This document shows positions 24,906 to 34,021 of a DNA stretch of 64,000 bases, in pieces. Positions within the stretch are counted from its first letter, which is position 1. Each line of letters starts with the position of its first letter. Source of the DNA: Compostimonas suwonensis (GTDB lineage Bacteria > Actinomycetota > Actinomycetes > Actinomycetales > Microbacteriaceae); contig NZ_PGFB01000008.1 of NCBI RefSeq assembly GCF_002797855.1, forward strand, positions 1 through 64,000. Direction: 5' to 3'. The position numbers and the translations under genes were made by a program. The notes beneath the pieces were generated by a model. That model had not been told where the DNA came from. It saw only the letters and a program-made list of their open reading frames with translations, and ran no database searches.

Positions 24906-26060
24906 TCAGTGCCAGACCGGGCTGTTCGGCGACGAGACGTCGTAGACGACGGGCGTGTTCGGGTCGTGCTGCGGCAGCAGCTTCGCGAGCACGACGGCCT
25001 TGAACGCCGAGTCGTCGGCACTGCCCCAGATGACCTGCTGGCCCACCCCCGTGAAGACGAGGGTCACGTCGTCGTTGGTCGTCGCGACGACCCGGTCGAC
25101 ATGGCCCCTGAGGTCGTCGGGCAGCGAGCGGATGACGGAGCTCGCCGCGACGAAGGCCGGGCCGCTCGGTGCGCCCTGGGTCTCCATGAGCGGATAGCCG
25201 GGCGGGCGCTCGGCCGTGCTCTCGACGACCACGCCGGCCGCGTCGACGAGGTCGAAGCCGGCGGCCGAGGCGACGAGGCCCACCGGCACGCGCTCGACGA
25301 TGCGCACGACGATCGTGTTCGGCGGGCGGCTCTCGGTCGAGAAGCTCTGGATGAGGGGGAAGGTCGCGAGCGTCGACTGGATGCTGTTGACGTCGACGAG
25401 CGGCAGCGGCGTGCCGAGCTGGCCGTCGAGAGCCGTCGCGAGCTGGGCCGGGTCGACGCGCTGCGCTCCCTCGATCTGGATGGTCTTGAGCGCCATGAGC
25501 GGCGAGTATGCCCCCACGACGACGAAGGCGACGAGACCCACGATCGCGATCGACGAGACGAGCCAGATGATCCGGCGGCGGCGGGTGCGCTTGGTGAAGC
25601 GCCGCACCTCCGAGCGTTCGAAGCGCCGGCGCTCCGCGGTCGCCTCACGCAGCCGTCGGCGGGCCTCCCGGGCCGTGAGCGCCGTCTCGGCGCTGTCGCG
25701 CTCCTCGGCCGTGATCGTGTCGGAGCCGGCGCCGGTGGGCCGTCCGCGCCCCTCCAGACGCGGCAGCACCTCCGTCACGTGGGCGAGGGGCTCCTCGGCC
25801 GCGCCCACCCCCGCGGTCGCCGCCGCGCCGCCCGGCAGCGGGATCGGCTCGGTCGTGGGATCGGCGCCGCCACGGGGCGCCTGCGGGCGGCGGCGGGCGG
25901 CGGCATCCTGCGCACGGGCGGCCTTCGCGCCGGGATCCCGTTTCGACGGACCGGACTGCCCGGACTGCCCGGACTGGCCGGACTGCCCCGACGGCTCGGA
26001 CTGCCCCGACGGCTCGCGCGACGGCCCCGCCGGGCGGTTGATCCCCTCGGGTCGCTTCAC
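24906..26060 (-). CDS. ftsQ: Cell division protein FtsQ
   Basis: FtsQ is a bitopic divisome protein linking early and late division proteins. The 384-residue product has a long disordered cytoplasmic N-terminus (about 160 residues) starting with Gly-Gln-Ser repeats, a basic juxtamembrane stretch RRFTKRTRRRR, one membrane helix (about 167-187), a POTRA domain (LKTIQIEGAQRVDPAQL) and the FtsQ/DivIB beta domain. The start is GTG, with AGGGGA just upstream; it is the first usable start after the murC stop. The extracellular part is of normal family length. Confidence 0.92.
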   Translation of the reverse strand: MKRPEGINRPAGPSREPSGQSEPSGQSGQSGQSGQSGPSKRDPGAKAARAQDAAARRRPQAPRGGADPTTEPIPLPGGAAATAGVGAAEEPLAHVTEVLPRLEGRGRPTGAGSDTITAEERDSAETALTAREARRRLREATAERRRFERSEVRRFTKRTRRRRIIWLVSSIAIVGLVAFVVVGAYSPLMALKTIQIEGAQRVDPAQLATALDGQLGTPLPLVDVNSIQSTLATFPLIQSFSTESRPPNTIVVRIVERVPVGLVASAAGFDLVDAAGVVVESTAERPPGYPLMETQGAPSGPAFVAASSVIRSLPDDLRGHVDRVVATTNDDVTLVFTGVGQQVIWGSADDSAFKAVVLAKLLPQHDPNTPVVYDVSSPNSPVWH

Positions 26061-26070
26061 AGTCCCCTGC

Positions 26071-26100
26071 CCGTCATCCCCGCACCCGTCATCCCCGCGC
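26071..26100. repeat. 15-bp tandem duplication at the end of murC
   Basis: CCGTCATCCCCGCAC (26071-26085) is followed directly by a second copy with one changed base. The duplication spans the murC stop codon and the murC-ftsQ gap, ahead of the ftsQ ribosome-binding site. Confidence 0.7.
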
Positions 26101-27537
26101 TGATCCCCGCACCGTTCCCTCGGCGTCCGCCTCCGTCGAGCGGAGCGCGTCGAGCAGCTGCGGCACGATGCGGTAGACGTCGCCGCAGCCGAGCGTGATG
26201 ACGAAATCGCCCTCACGCGCGATCGTGGCCGTGTAGTCGGCGGCGGCCTGCCAGTCGGGCACGAAGGCGACGTGCGAGGCGTCGTCGAACCGGGCGGAGA
26301 CGAGCTCGCCCGTGACCCCCGGCTCCGGGTCCTCCCGGGCCCCGTAGACGTCGAGCACGACCGTGTGGTCGGCGTAGCGCTCGAGCGTCTCGGCGAACTC
26401 GCCGGCGAACAGGCGGGTGCGGCTGTAGAGGTGCGGCTGGTGCACGGCGATGATGCGGCCATCGCCCACGACCGTACGCGCGGCGCTCAGAGCGGCCGCG
26501 ACCTCGGTCGGGTGGTGCGCGTAGTCGTCGTAGACGCTCACGCCGCGCACGGTGCCGTGCAGCTCGAAGCGGCGCTCGGTGCCGCCGAACTCGGCGATCG
26601 CCGCGAGCGAGCCGGCCGGGTCGAAGCCGAGCCCCGCGAGCACGGCGAAGGCGCCCGCCGCGTTGATCGCGTTGTGCCGCCCCGGGATGCGCAGGGTCGC
26701 CGAATAGCTCGCTCCCGCGTAGTCGATCGTGAAGGCCACGGGGCCACGGGTGACGATGTCGCGCACGCGCACCTCGGCCGCGGCATCCTCGCCGAAGGTC
26801 ACGACCTTCTGGCCGCCGGTCGCCCGGCCCTCGAGATCCTTCGTGACGGCGACGGCGCCCGGGTCGTCGGAGGACACGACGACGAGCTCGCTCGCGGAGC
26901 TCGCGAAGGTCACGAAGGCCTCGCGGAACGCCTCGAGCGAGCCGTAGTGGTCGAGGTGATCGGGGTCGACGTTCGTGATGAGGGCGACGGCGGTGTCGTA
27001 GAGCAGGAAGGAGCCGTCGGACTCGTCGGCCTCGACGACGAAGAGGTCGTCCGACCCGCTGGCCGAGCTCACGCCGAGCGACTCGATGACGCCGCCGTTG
27101 ACGAAGCTCGGGTCTGCGCCGAGGCCCAGGAGCCCCGTGATGATCATGCCCGTCGAGGTGGTCTTGCCGTGCGCTCCCGCGACGGCCACGAGCCGGTGCC
27201 GGTTGATGAGCCAGGCGAGGGCCTGCGAACGGTGCAGCACCGGAAGGCCGCGCTCCTTCGCGAGCAGGTACTCGGGGTTGTCGGCCCACAGCGCCGAGGT
27301 GACGACGAGCGTCTGCGCCTCGCCCACGTTGGCCGCGTCGTGCCCGATCGTCACGGTCGCGCCCTGCTCGCGCAGCGCGTCGATGTTCGAGGAGTCACGC
27401 ACGTCGGAGCCGGTCACGGTGTAGCCGGCGTCGAGGAACAGCCGGGCGATCCCGCTCATGCCCGCTCCACCGATGCCGACGAAGTGGAGGCGTCCGAGCT
27501 CCTCGGGGATCTCGATGGTCGGGTCGGGCTTGATCAC
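26089..27537 (-). CDS. murC: UDP-N-acetylmuramate--L-alanine ligase
   Basis: MurC adds the first amino acid to UDP-MurNAc in the cytosol. The 482-residue protein has the N-terminal nucleotide-sugar domain ([15 protein letters not shown]), the ATP-binding loop GAHGKTTST, the ENxDxDH-type region written here [14 protein letters not shown], and [14 protein letters not shown] in the C-terminal domain. The start is GTG. A 90-base gap upstream contains a palindrome overlapping a possible -10, so murC-ftsQ may have an internal promoter. Confidence 0.97.
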   Translation of the reverse strand: MIKPDPTIEIPEELGRLHFVGIGGAGMSGIARLFLDAGYTVTGSDVRDSSNIDALREQGATVTIGHDAANVGEAQTLVVTSALWADNPEYLLAKERGLPVLHRSQALAWLINRHRLVAVAGAHGKTTSTGMIITGLLGLGADPSFVNGGVIESLGVSSASGSDDLFVVEADESDGSFLLYDTAVALITNVDPDHLDHYGSLEAFREAFVTFASSASELVVVSSDDPGAVAVTKDLEGRATGGQKVVTFGEDAAAEVRVRDIVTRGPVAFTIDYAGASYSATLRIPGRHNAINAAGAFAVLAGLGFDPAGSLAAIAEFGGTERRFELHGTVRGVSVYDDYAHHPTEVAAALSAARTVVGDGRIIAVHQPHLYSRTRLFAGEFAETLERYADHTVVLDVYGAREDPEPGVTGELVSARFDDASHVAFVPDWQAAADYTATIAREGDFVITLGCGDVYRIVPQLLDALRSTEADAEGTVRGSARG

Positions 27538-27594
27538 GTGGTGCTCTCTTCGTGCCTGCCAGCGAGGCTGGGATGGTGTGCGGCGGACTGCGCC

Positions 27595-27609
27595 TACCGT
27601 TATACGGTA
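27595..27609. promoter_or_regulatory. 15-bp palindrome over a possible -10 upstream of murC
   Basis: TACCGT and ACGGTA form perfect arms around TAT in the only long gap between murG and murC. Read on the minus strand the centre contains TATAAC, a plausible -10 for an internal murC-ftsQ promoter. A repressor bound here would block it. No regulator is identified. Confidence 0.4.
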
Positions 27610-27627
27610 CGCGCCTGGAGGCCGTGC

Positions 27628-28707
27628 TCAGGTGTCGCGGCGGAGCGCGTCGTGAACGAGGTCGGTCATCCGCTCGGCTCCGTCGAGAACGCCGACGGAT
27701 GCCGCGGCCGCCGCCATCGCGTCGATCCTCTCCCGATCCGCCAGCAGTGGCACGAGCGTCGAGCGCACCCACTCGGGAAGGAACGCCGTGTCGTCGACGA
27801 GGATTCCCCCGCCGGCCTCGACGACCTCGCGGGCGTTGAAGCGCTGCTCGCCGTTGCCGACCGGATAGGGCACGAAGACGGCGGGGATGCCGAGTGCGCT
27901 CAGCTCGCTCACGGTCGCCGAGCCCGCGCGCGAGACGGCGGCGTCGGCGACCGAGAGGGCGAGGTCCATACGGTCGCAGTACTCGACCATCCGGTAGCCC
28001 TCGAGCCCCGGGTCTGAGACCTCCGACTTCCGGCCCGTGATGTGCACGATCTGGTACCCGGCGTCGAGCACGGCCCGCGCCGAGCCGACGACCGTGGCGT
28101 TGATGCGCCGCGAGCCGAGCGAGCCGCCCGTGACGAGCAGGGTCGGCCGGTCGGCGGCGAGCCCGAAGAGGTCGAGGCCCTCCGCACGGTGCGCCGCCCT
28201 GTCGAGCCGGGCGATCTCCGGGCGCAGCGGCATCCCGACGAAGCTCGCGTGCCGCAGCGGCGTGCCGTGGAAGGCGACCCCCACGTGCTGCGTGTAGCGG
28301 CTGCCGAGGCGGTTGGCGAGGCCCGGCTTGGCGTTCGCCTCGTGGAGCGCGAGCGGCGTGCGCAGCCGGCGCGCCGCGAGGTAGGCGGGAGCGGACGCGT
28401 AGCCGCCGAATCCCACGACGACCTCGACGGAGCGCTCCTGGATGATGCGGGCGATCTGCGCGATCGTGCCCCGGAAGCGCCCCGCGAACCGGACCGCGTC
28501 GCGGTTGGGCCGGCGCGGGAACGGCAGGCGCGGGATGACGAGCAGCTCGTAGCCGCGCGCGGGCACGAGGCGCGCCTCGAGCCCCTCCGCGGTTCCGAGC
28601 ACGAGAACCGTCGACTCCGGCTCGCGCTCGCGGATCGTGTCGGCGACGGCGAGCAGGGGGTTGACGTGGCCGGCGGTGCCGCCGCCCGCCAGGAGGTACG
28701 TCGTCAT
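27628..28707 (-). CDS. murG: Lipid II synthase (GlcNAc transferase) MurG
   Basis: MurG transfers GlcNAc from UDP-GlcNAc to lipid I on the inner membrane face. The 359-residue GT-B protein has the N-terminal glycine-rich loop GGGTAGHVNPLLA, the membrane-contact region around HEANAKPGLANR, LVTGGSLGSRRIN at the start of the C-domain, and SRAGSATVSEL in the donor-binding site. The ATG overlaps the ftsW stop in ATGA, indicating coupled translation. Confidence 0.97.
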   Translation of the reverse strand: MTTYLLAGGGTAGHVNPLLAVADTIREREPESTVLVLGTAEGLEARLVPARGYELLVIPRLPFPRRPNRDAVRFAGRFRGTIAQIARIIQERSVEVVVGFGGYASAPAYLAARRLRTPLALHEANAKPGLANRLGSRYTQHVGVAFHGTPLRHASFVGMPLRPEIARLDRAAHRAEGLDLFGLAADRPTLLVTGGSLGSRRINATVVGSARAVLDAGYQIVHITGRKSEVSDPGLEGYRMVEYCDRMDLALSVADAAVSRAGSATVSELSALGIPAVFVPYPVGNGEQRFNAREVVEAGGGILVDDTAFLPEWVRSTLVPLLADRERIDAMAAAAASVGVLDGAERMTDLVHDALRRDT

Positions 28708-30029
28708 CGGGTGGGCTGGCGCTTTCTGCGAGGGCGGGCGGTCGCGGCATCCGCCACCTCGCCCGGGAGCCGCGCGGGCTGGCGCGCGAAGGAGAGCACG
28801 ATGCCGATCGCCACGAGGGAGGTGATGAGCGCCGTGCCGCCCGAGGAGATGAGCGGCAGCGGAACCCCCAGCACGGGTATCACCCCGAGCACGACCCCGA
28901 TGTTCACGCACGCCTGGCCGATGATCCAGACCAGGATGCCGCCGGTCACGACCCGCGGGAAGACTTCGGTCTGCGCGTGCATGATGCGCACGAACGAGAC
29001 GGCGAGGAGGATGAAGAGGGCCAGCACGACGATCGCGCCGAGCAGCCCCAGCTCCTCGCCGATGATCGCGAAGATGAAGTCGTTGTCGGCCGCGGGCAGC
29101 CACGACCACTTGGCCTTCGAGTTGCCGAGGCCGACGCCGAAGATGCCGCCGTTCGCCATCGCGTAATAGCCGTGCTGGATCTGCCAGCACGAGTTCGCGT
29201 AGTCGGTGCAGTCCTCGGAGAAGAAGGCCTCGATGCGCTGCAGCCGGTTGGGGCTCGAGATCGCGACGACGGCGGCGGCGATGGCGCCGAGCACGATCGG
29301 CAGTGCGAGGATCCGCAGCCGCACACCGGCGAAGAAGAGCGCGCCGACGACGATGCCCGCCATGATGATGACCGTGCCGAGGTCGCCGCCTGCGAGCACG
29401 AGGGCGATCGAGCCGCCTCCGACGATCGCGATGGGCATGAGGATCTGCTTGGTCTGGTTGGGCGCTCCGATGCGCCGGGCGAGGAAGACGCCGAGCCAGA
29501 CGATGAGGGCCACCTTGAGCGCCTCGGAGGGCTGGGCCGTGAAGGCGCCGATGCGCAGCCAGTTCTTGTTGCCGCCGATCTCGTAGCCGAGCGGGGTCAC
29601 GAGCACGAGCAGCTGCAGGATGGCGCCGAAGGCGAGCAGAGGCAGAGCCCAGCGCTTCCAGAAGGTGGGCGGGAAGCGGCTGATGACGAGCATGAGCGGA
29701 ACCCCGATGCCCGCGTAGAGCGCCTGCCGCCAGAAGCCGCCGAAGAAGCCGTCGTCGTCGAGGTAGGAGTCGACCGAGGATGACGAGAGCACCATCACGA
29801 GACCCAGTGCGACGAGGAAGAGCGTGGTGCCGAGCAGCAGGAAGTAGTTCGCGGTCTCGGCGCGGAACAGACGCCCGAGCGAGATCCGGGCCGAAGAGCC
29901 GGTGCCGGTCGCGGTGCCTGCACCCGCACCCGTGGCCGCCGTGTCGTCGCCCGAGGGGCCTGCGCCGGCGCCCCGGCTCCGGCCGAAGAGCCTACTCGCC
30001 GTCGGTGCGCTGCGAGGCGGACTCGTCAT
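28704..30029 (-). CDS. ftsW: Septal peptidoglycan polymerase FtsW (SEDS family)
   Basis: FtsW polymerises lipid II at the septum together with its class B PBP partner, FtsI. The 441-residue protein has about ten membrane segments and the SEDS motifs LQPSE-like TAQPSEALKVALI, GGDLGTVIIM, and the C-terminal PLISSGGTALI. A Gly/Thr/Ala-rich cytoplasmic N-terminus of about 55 residues precedes the first helix. The start at MTSPPRSAP overlaps the end of murD by 38 bases, which is long for this operon; no later start precedes the first helix. Confidence 0.95.
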   Translation of the reverse strand: MTSPPRSAPTASRLFGRSRGAGAGPSGDDTAATGAGAGTATGTGSSARISLGRLFRAETANYFLLLGTTLFLVALGLVMVLSSSSVDSYLDDDGFFGGFWRQALYAGIGVPLMLVISRFPPTFWKRWALPLLAFGAILQLLVLVTPLGYEIGGNKNWLRIGAFTAQPSEALKVALIVWLGVFLARRIGAPNQTKQILMPIAIVGGGSIALVLAGGDLGTVIIMAGIVVGALFFAGVRLRILALPIVLGAIAAAVVAISSPNRLQRIEAFFSEDCTDYANSCWQIQHGYYAMANGGIFGVGLGNSKAKWSWLPAADNDFIFAIIGEELGLLGAIVVLALFILLAVSFVRIMHAQTEVFPRVVTGGILVWIIGQACVNIGVVLGVIPVLGVPLPLISSGGTALITSLVAIGIVLSFARQPARLPGEVADAATARPRRKRQPTR

Positions 30030-31524
30030 CCGCCTCACCTCCCAAAAATTCTCGAACGGCCTGAGCGTACGACCGACCGCGATCCGCGTAATCCCGGAAC
30101 TGGTCCATCGACGCCGCCGCCGGGGCCAGGAGGACGACGTCACCCGGCTCGGCGAGCTCGGCGGCCAGACGGACCGCGCTCGGCATTACCTCTCTAGTCT
30201 CGGGCGCATCCACTTCGTAGAGGGGCACGTCGGGGGCGTGTCGCCGGAATGCCTCCCGTAGCGCGTCGCGGTCCGCTCCGATGAGCACGACCCCCCTCAG
30301 ATGCTCGGCGTGCCCGCGCACGAGATCGTCGACCTCGACGCCCTTGAGCAGGCCGCCGGCGATCCAGACGACGGAGGGGAAGGCGCGCAGAGAGGCGTCC
30401 GCCGCGTGCGGGTTGGTGGCCTTCGAGTCGTCGATCCACAGGACGTCGCGCACGAGCGCGACCCGCTCGATGCGGTGCGCGTCGAGGCGGAAGCCCTCGA
30501 GCGCCGCCTTGATCACCGCCGGCGGCACCCCCATCGACCGCACGAGTGCGCTCGCCGCGAGGATGTTGGCGAGCACGTGCGGCGCCGCGAGCCCGAGCTC
30601 GGCGAGCTCCTCCACGGTCGTGATCTCGAGGGCGCTCGTGAAGCGCTCCTCGTGGAAGGCGCGGTCGACCACGATCCCGTCGACGATGCCGAGGTCGCTC
30701 GGCCCCGGCACGCCGAGACCGAAGCCGATCGCGCGGGCGCCCTCGATCACGTCGGCCTCGCGCACGAGCTCCTCCGTCACGGCATCCGCCTTGTTGTAGA
30801 CGCAGGCGGCCCGGGTGTTCTGGTAGACGCGGCCCTTGGCCTCGCGGTAGGCCTCGGCCGAGCCGTGCCAGTCGAGGTGGTCGTCGGCGATGTTGAGGCA
30901 CACGCTCGAGTAGGGCACGAGCTCGCCGCCGGCGTTGCGGTTGACCCAGTGCAGCTGGTAGCTCGAGAGCTCGACCACGAGCACGTCGAAGCCCTGCGGG
31001 TCGCGGATCGCGTCGAGCACGGGCACGCCGATGTTGCCGCACGGCGCCGCCCGCAGCCCTCCGGCCACGAGCATGGTCGCCGCGAGCTGCACGGTCGTCG
31101 TCTTGCCGTTCGTTCCCGTGACGCACAGCCATTCGGCCGGCGTGCCGACCTTGTCGCGCAGCCGCCAGGCGAGCTCGATGTCGCCCCACACGGCGATGCC
31201 GCTCGCGGCCGCCCACTCGAGCACGGGATGGTCGGGATGGAACCCCGGGGAGACGATCACGAGCTGCGGGTCGAACCCGCGCAGGCCCTCGGGCACGACG
31301 TCGAGAGGATGCCGCAGCAGCCCGGCCCCGATCACCTCGAGCAGGCGCGCACGATCGTCGTCCGCCGTCGAGGCGACCACGAGCACCGAAGAGCCGAGCT
31401 CGACGAGGGTGTCCGCGACCGAGAACCCCGTGACGCCGAGTCCCAGCACCGCGACCCGCAGGCCGCTCCAGTCGTCGTGCCAGCTCGTGAGGCTCGCGAG
31501 CCTGTCGTCGAGGGGCTCGGTCAT
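29992..31524 (-). CDS. murD: UDP-N-acetylmuramoyl-L-alanine--D-glutamate ligase
   Basis: MurD adds D-glutamate to UDP-MurNAc-L-Ala. The 510-residue product has [15 protein letters not shown], the ATP loop [25 protein letters not shown] and [15 protein letters not shown], all diagnostic of Mur ligases of the D type. The ATG at 31524 overlaps the mraY stop in ATGA; a second ATG four codons upstream is possible but less likely. The C-terminal 13 codons overlap ftsW. Confidence 0.96.
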   Translation of the reverse strand: MTEPLDDRLASLTSWHDDWSGLRVAVLGLGVTGFSVADTLVELGSSVLVVASTADDDRARLLEVIGAGLLRHPLDVVPEGLRGFDPQLVIVSPGFHPDHPVLEWAAASGIAVWGDIELAWRLRDKVGTPAEWLCVTGTNGKTTTVQLAATMLVAGGLRAAPCGNIGVPVLDAIRDPQGFDVLVVELSSYQLHWVNRNAGGELVPYSSVCLNIADDHLDWHGSAEAYREAKGRVYQNTRAACVYNKADAVTEELVREADVIEGARAIGFGLGVPGPSDLGIVDGIVVDRAFHEERFTSALEITTVEELAELGLAAPHVLANILAASALVRSMGVPPAVIKAALEGFRLDAHRIERVALVRDVLWIDDSKATNPHAADASLRAFPSVVWIAGGLLKGVEVDDLVRGHAEHLRGVVLIGADRDALREAFRRHAPDVPLYEVDAPETREVMPSAVRLAAELAEPGDVVLLAPAAASMDQFRDYADRGRSYAQAVREFLGGEADDESASQRTDGE

Positions 31525-32615
31525 CGCGACAGCCATTCGAGGTAGAAGGTTCCCACCCCGGCGGCGACGAGCAGCCCGGCGATGATCCAGAACCGCACGA
31601 CGACGGTGACCTCCGCCCAGCCCTTGAGCTCGAAGTGATGGTGCAGCGGGCTCATCAGGAAGATGCGTTTGCCCTTGGTGATCTTGAAGTACGCCCGTTG
31701 CAGGATGACCGAGCCCGTGACGATCACGAAGAGGCCGCCGATGAAGATGAGGAGCAGCTCGGTGCGGCTGAGGATCGCGAGAGCCGCGAGGGCGCCGCCG
31801 AGGGCGAGCGAGCCGGTGTCGCCGAGGAAGATCTGCGCGGGCGAGGTGTTCCACCACAGGAACCCGACGAGGGCGCCGGCGATGCTCGCCGCCACGATGG
31901 CGAGGTCGAGCGGGTCGCGCACGTCGTAGCACTTGTACGCGACGTCCTCGCTGAGCGTCGGGCTGAAGCACGACTGGTTGCTCTGCCAGAAGCCGATGAT
32001 CACGTAGGAGCCGATGGCCACGATCGAGGAGCCCGTCGCGAGGCCGTCGAGGCCGTCGGCGACGTTGACGCCGTTCGAGGTCGCCGTCACGAGCAGGCTG
32101 ATCCAGATGAGGTAGACGATGACCCCGGCGACCGTGCCGAAGACCATGAAGTCCACGGGCAGGTCGCGGATGAACGAGATGCTCGTCGAGGCGGGAGTGA
32201 CCCCCTCCTCGTTGGGGAACTGGATCGCGAGGATCGCGAAGACGCCCGCCACGATCACCTGGCCGGCGATCTTCGCCCAGCCGGTGAGACCCAGGCTGCG
32301 CTGATTGCGCGTCTTGAGGAAGTCGTCGATGAAGCCGACGATGCCGAGCCCGACCATCATAAAGAGCACGAGGAGGGCGCTCGGCGTGAAGTGCTCGCCG
32401 TTGACGAGCGTCGCGATGCCCACCCCGAACAGCACGGCCAGGATGATGATGATGCCGCCCATCGTGGCGGTGCCGCGCTTGGCGTGGTGGCTCTGCGGCC
32501 CGTCGTCGCGGATGAACTGGCCCCACTGGAGCTTCTTGAACAACCGGATGAACAGCGGGGTCAGGAAAAGCGTGAACGCCAAGGACAGCCCTGCGGAGGT
32601 CAGTAGGACGATCAC
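31521..32615 (-). CDS. mraY: Phospho-N-acetylmuramoyl-pentapeptide-transferase
   Basis: MraY attaches phospho-MurNAc-pentapeptide to undecaprenyl phosphate, making lipid I. The 364-residue protein has about ten membrane segments and the catalytic motifs [29 protein letters not shown] (with DGLDGL) and [13 protein letters not shown], plus [13 protein letters not shown]. The start is GTG within GTGA, overlapping the murF stop, so it depends on coupled translation. A longer upstream reading in this frame would run through murF and is rejected. Confidence 0.97.
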   Translation of the reverse strand: MIVLLTSAGLSLAFTLFLTPLFIRLFKKLQWGQFIRDDGPQSHHAKRGTATMGGIIIILAVLFGVGIATLVNGEHFTPSALLVLFMMVGLGIVGFIDDFLKTRNQRSLGLTGWAKIAGQVIVAGVFAILAIQFPNEEGVTPASTSISFIRDLPVDFMVFGTVAGVIVYLIWISLLVTATSNGVNVADGLDGLATGSSIVAIGSYVIIGFWQSNQSCFSPTLSEDVAYKCYDVRDPLDLAIVAASIAGALVGFLWWNTSPAQIFLGDTGSLALGGALAALAILSRTELLLIFIGGLFVIVTGSVILQRAYFKITKGKRIFLMSPLHHHFELKGWAEVTVVVRFWIIAGLLVAAGVGTFYLEWLSR

Positions 32616-34021
32616 GAGAACGATTCTCCCAGTCGATCGCCCAGAAAACGCAGTCCTGCGGAATTCGACGATTTGACGAGCACCGTGTCGCCCGCCCTCA
32701 GCTTCGGCCGCAGCCACTCGTAGGCGTCGTCGGCGGTGTCGGCGAAATACGATTCGCCGTCCCACGAGCCCTCCTTGATGGCCGAGATGTGCATCCGCCG
32801 CGCGGCCGTTCCGACGACGACGAGCTGGTCGATGCCCAGGCGCACCGCGAGCAGCCCGATACGGTCGTGCTCGTCTCCGGCGAGCTCGCCGAGCTCGCTC
32901 ATCTCGCCGAGCACGGCGATCGCGCGCCCCCCGGGGCCCGTGATCTGGGCGAGGGTCTTGAGCGCCGCAGCCATGGAGTCGGGGCTCGCGTTGTAGGCGT
33001 CGTTGATGATCGAGACGCCGCCCGCCCCGCCCAGCACCTCCATACGCCAGCGCTCGGCGCGGGTGACCGACTCGAGCGCGGAGACGACGGCGTCGATGCC
33101 GACACCGAGCTCGTGGCTCGCCGCGGCCGTGGCCAGGGCGTTCATCACGTGGTGCTCCCCGAGCACGCGGAAGACGACCGGTCGGCTCTCTCCGCCCGGC
33201 AGGTGCAGGGTGAAGCGCGTGCCCTCGGATGTCGCGACGACGTCGGTCGCGCAGACATCCGCCCCTTCGCCGATGCCGAACCACACCACTCGCGCCGCGG
33301 TCTTGTCGGCCATCGAGGCCACCCGCGGGTCGTCGCGGTTGAGCACGGCGACGTCGCCGGGCAGCAGATCGCTCACCATCTCGGTCTTCGCGGCGAGGGT
33401 CGCCTCGATGCCGCCGAACTCGCCCGCGTGGGCGAGGCCGACCTTGAGCACGATCCCGATGTCGGGGCGGGCCAAGCGCACGAGGCGGCTGATCTCGCCC
33501 ACCTTGCTCGCGCCCATCTCGGCGACGAGGAACCGCGTGCTCTCCGTGACCTCGAGCATCGTGAGCGGGGCTCCGACCTCGTTGTTGAAGGAGGCTCGCG
33601 GGGCGATCGTCTCGCCGACGCCCTCGAGAACGGTGCGCAGGAGGTTCTTGGTCGTCGTCTTGCCGTTCGATCCCGTGACCCCGACGATCTTCAGGGCCCC
33701 GAGCTCGCGCACGCGCCGCACGACCTCGTGGGCGAGCTCGCCGAGGGCGTCGACGCTGTCGGCGACGACGACCTGCGGCACAGGGGCGTCGACGAGCCGC
33801 TCGACGATGAGCAGAGCGGCACCGGCCTCCACCGCGGCGTCCGCGAAGAGGTGGCCGTCGGTGAACTCGCCGGGCTTCGCGACGAAGACGCCGCCGGGCC
33901 CGATCTCACGCGAATCCGTGTCGACGGCTCCGTTCACGACCGTCTGCGGCGTGGCCTCCCCCGCGAGGTGGAGCGTGCCGCCCGTGATGCGGGCGACCTC
34001 CTCGAGTGTCAGGTCGATCAT
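32612..34021 (-). CDS. murF: UDP-N-acetylmuramoyl-tripeptide--D-alanyl-D-alanine ligase
   Basis: MurF completes the pentapeptide by adding D-Ala-D-Ala. The 469-residue protein shows [19 protein letters not shown] in the N-domain, the ATP loop [26 protein letters not shown], and [16 protein letters not shown], typical of MurF. It begins directly after the murE stop with no gap and overlaps mraY by four bases, so the murE-murF-mraY-murD block is likely translated as a coupled unit. Confidence 0.97.
   Translation of the reverse strand: MIDLTLEEVARITGGTLHLAGEATPQTVVNGAVDTDSREIGPGGVFVAKPGEFTDGHLFADAAVEAGAALLIVERLVDAPVPQVVVADSVDALGELAHEVVRRVRELGALKIVGVTGSNGKTTTKNLLRTVLEGVGETIAPRASFNNEVGAPLTMLEVTESTRFLVAEMGASKVGEISRLVRLARPDIGIVLKVGLAHAGEFGGIEATLAAKTEMVSDLLPGDVAVLNRDDPRVASMADKTAARVVWFGIGEGADVCATDVVATSEGTRFTLHLPGGESRPVVFRVLGEHHVMNALATAAASHELGVGIDAVVSALESVTRAERWRMEVLGGAGGVSIINDAYNASPDSMAAALKTLAQITGPGGRAIAVLGEMSELGELAGDEHDRIGLLAVRLGIDQLVVVGTAARRMHISAIKEGSWDGESYFADTADDAYEWLRPKLRAGDTVLVKSSNSAGLRFLGDRLGESFS

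Noticed and set aside
25950-26100. Repeat cluster considered as a CRISPR array
   Set aside because: The repeats are short, contiguous, without spacers, and mostly inside the ftsQ reading frame; no cas genes are present.
31525-31536. Start of murD four codons upstream (MAVAMTEP)
   Set aside because: The ATG at 31524 forms the ATGA overlap with the mraY stop seen at other junctions of this operon; the earlier ATG would lie inside mraY without a better ribosome-binding site.
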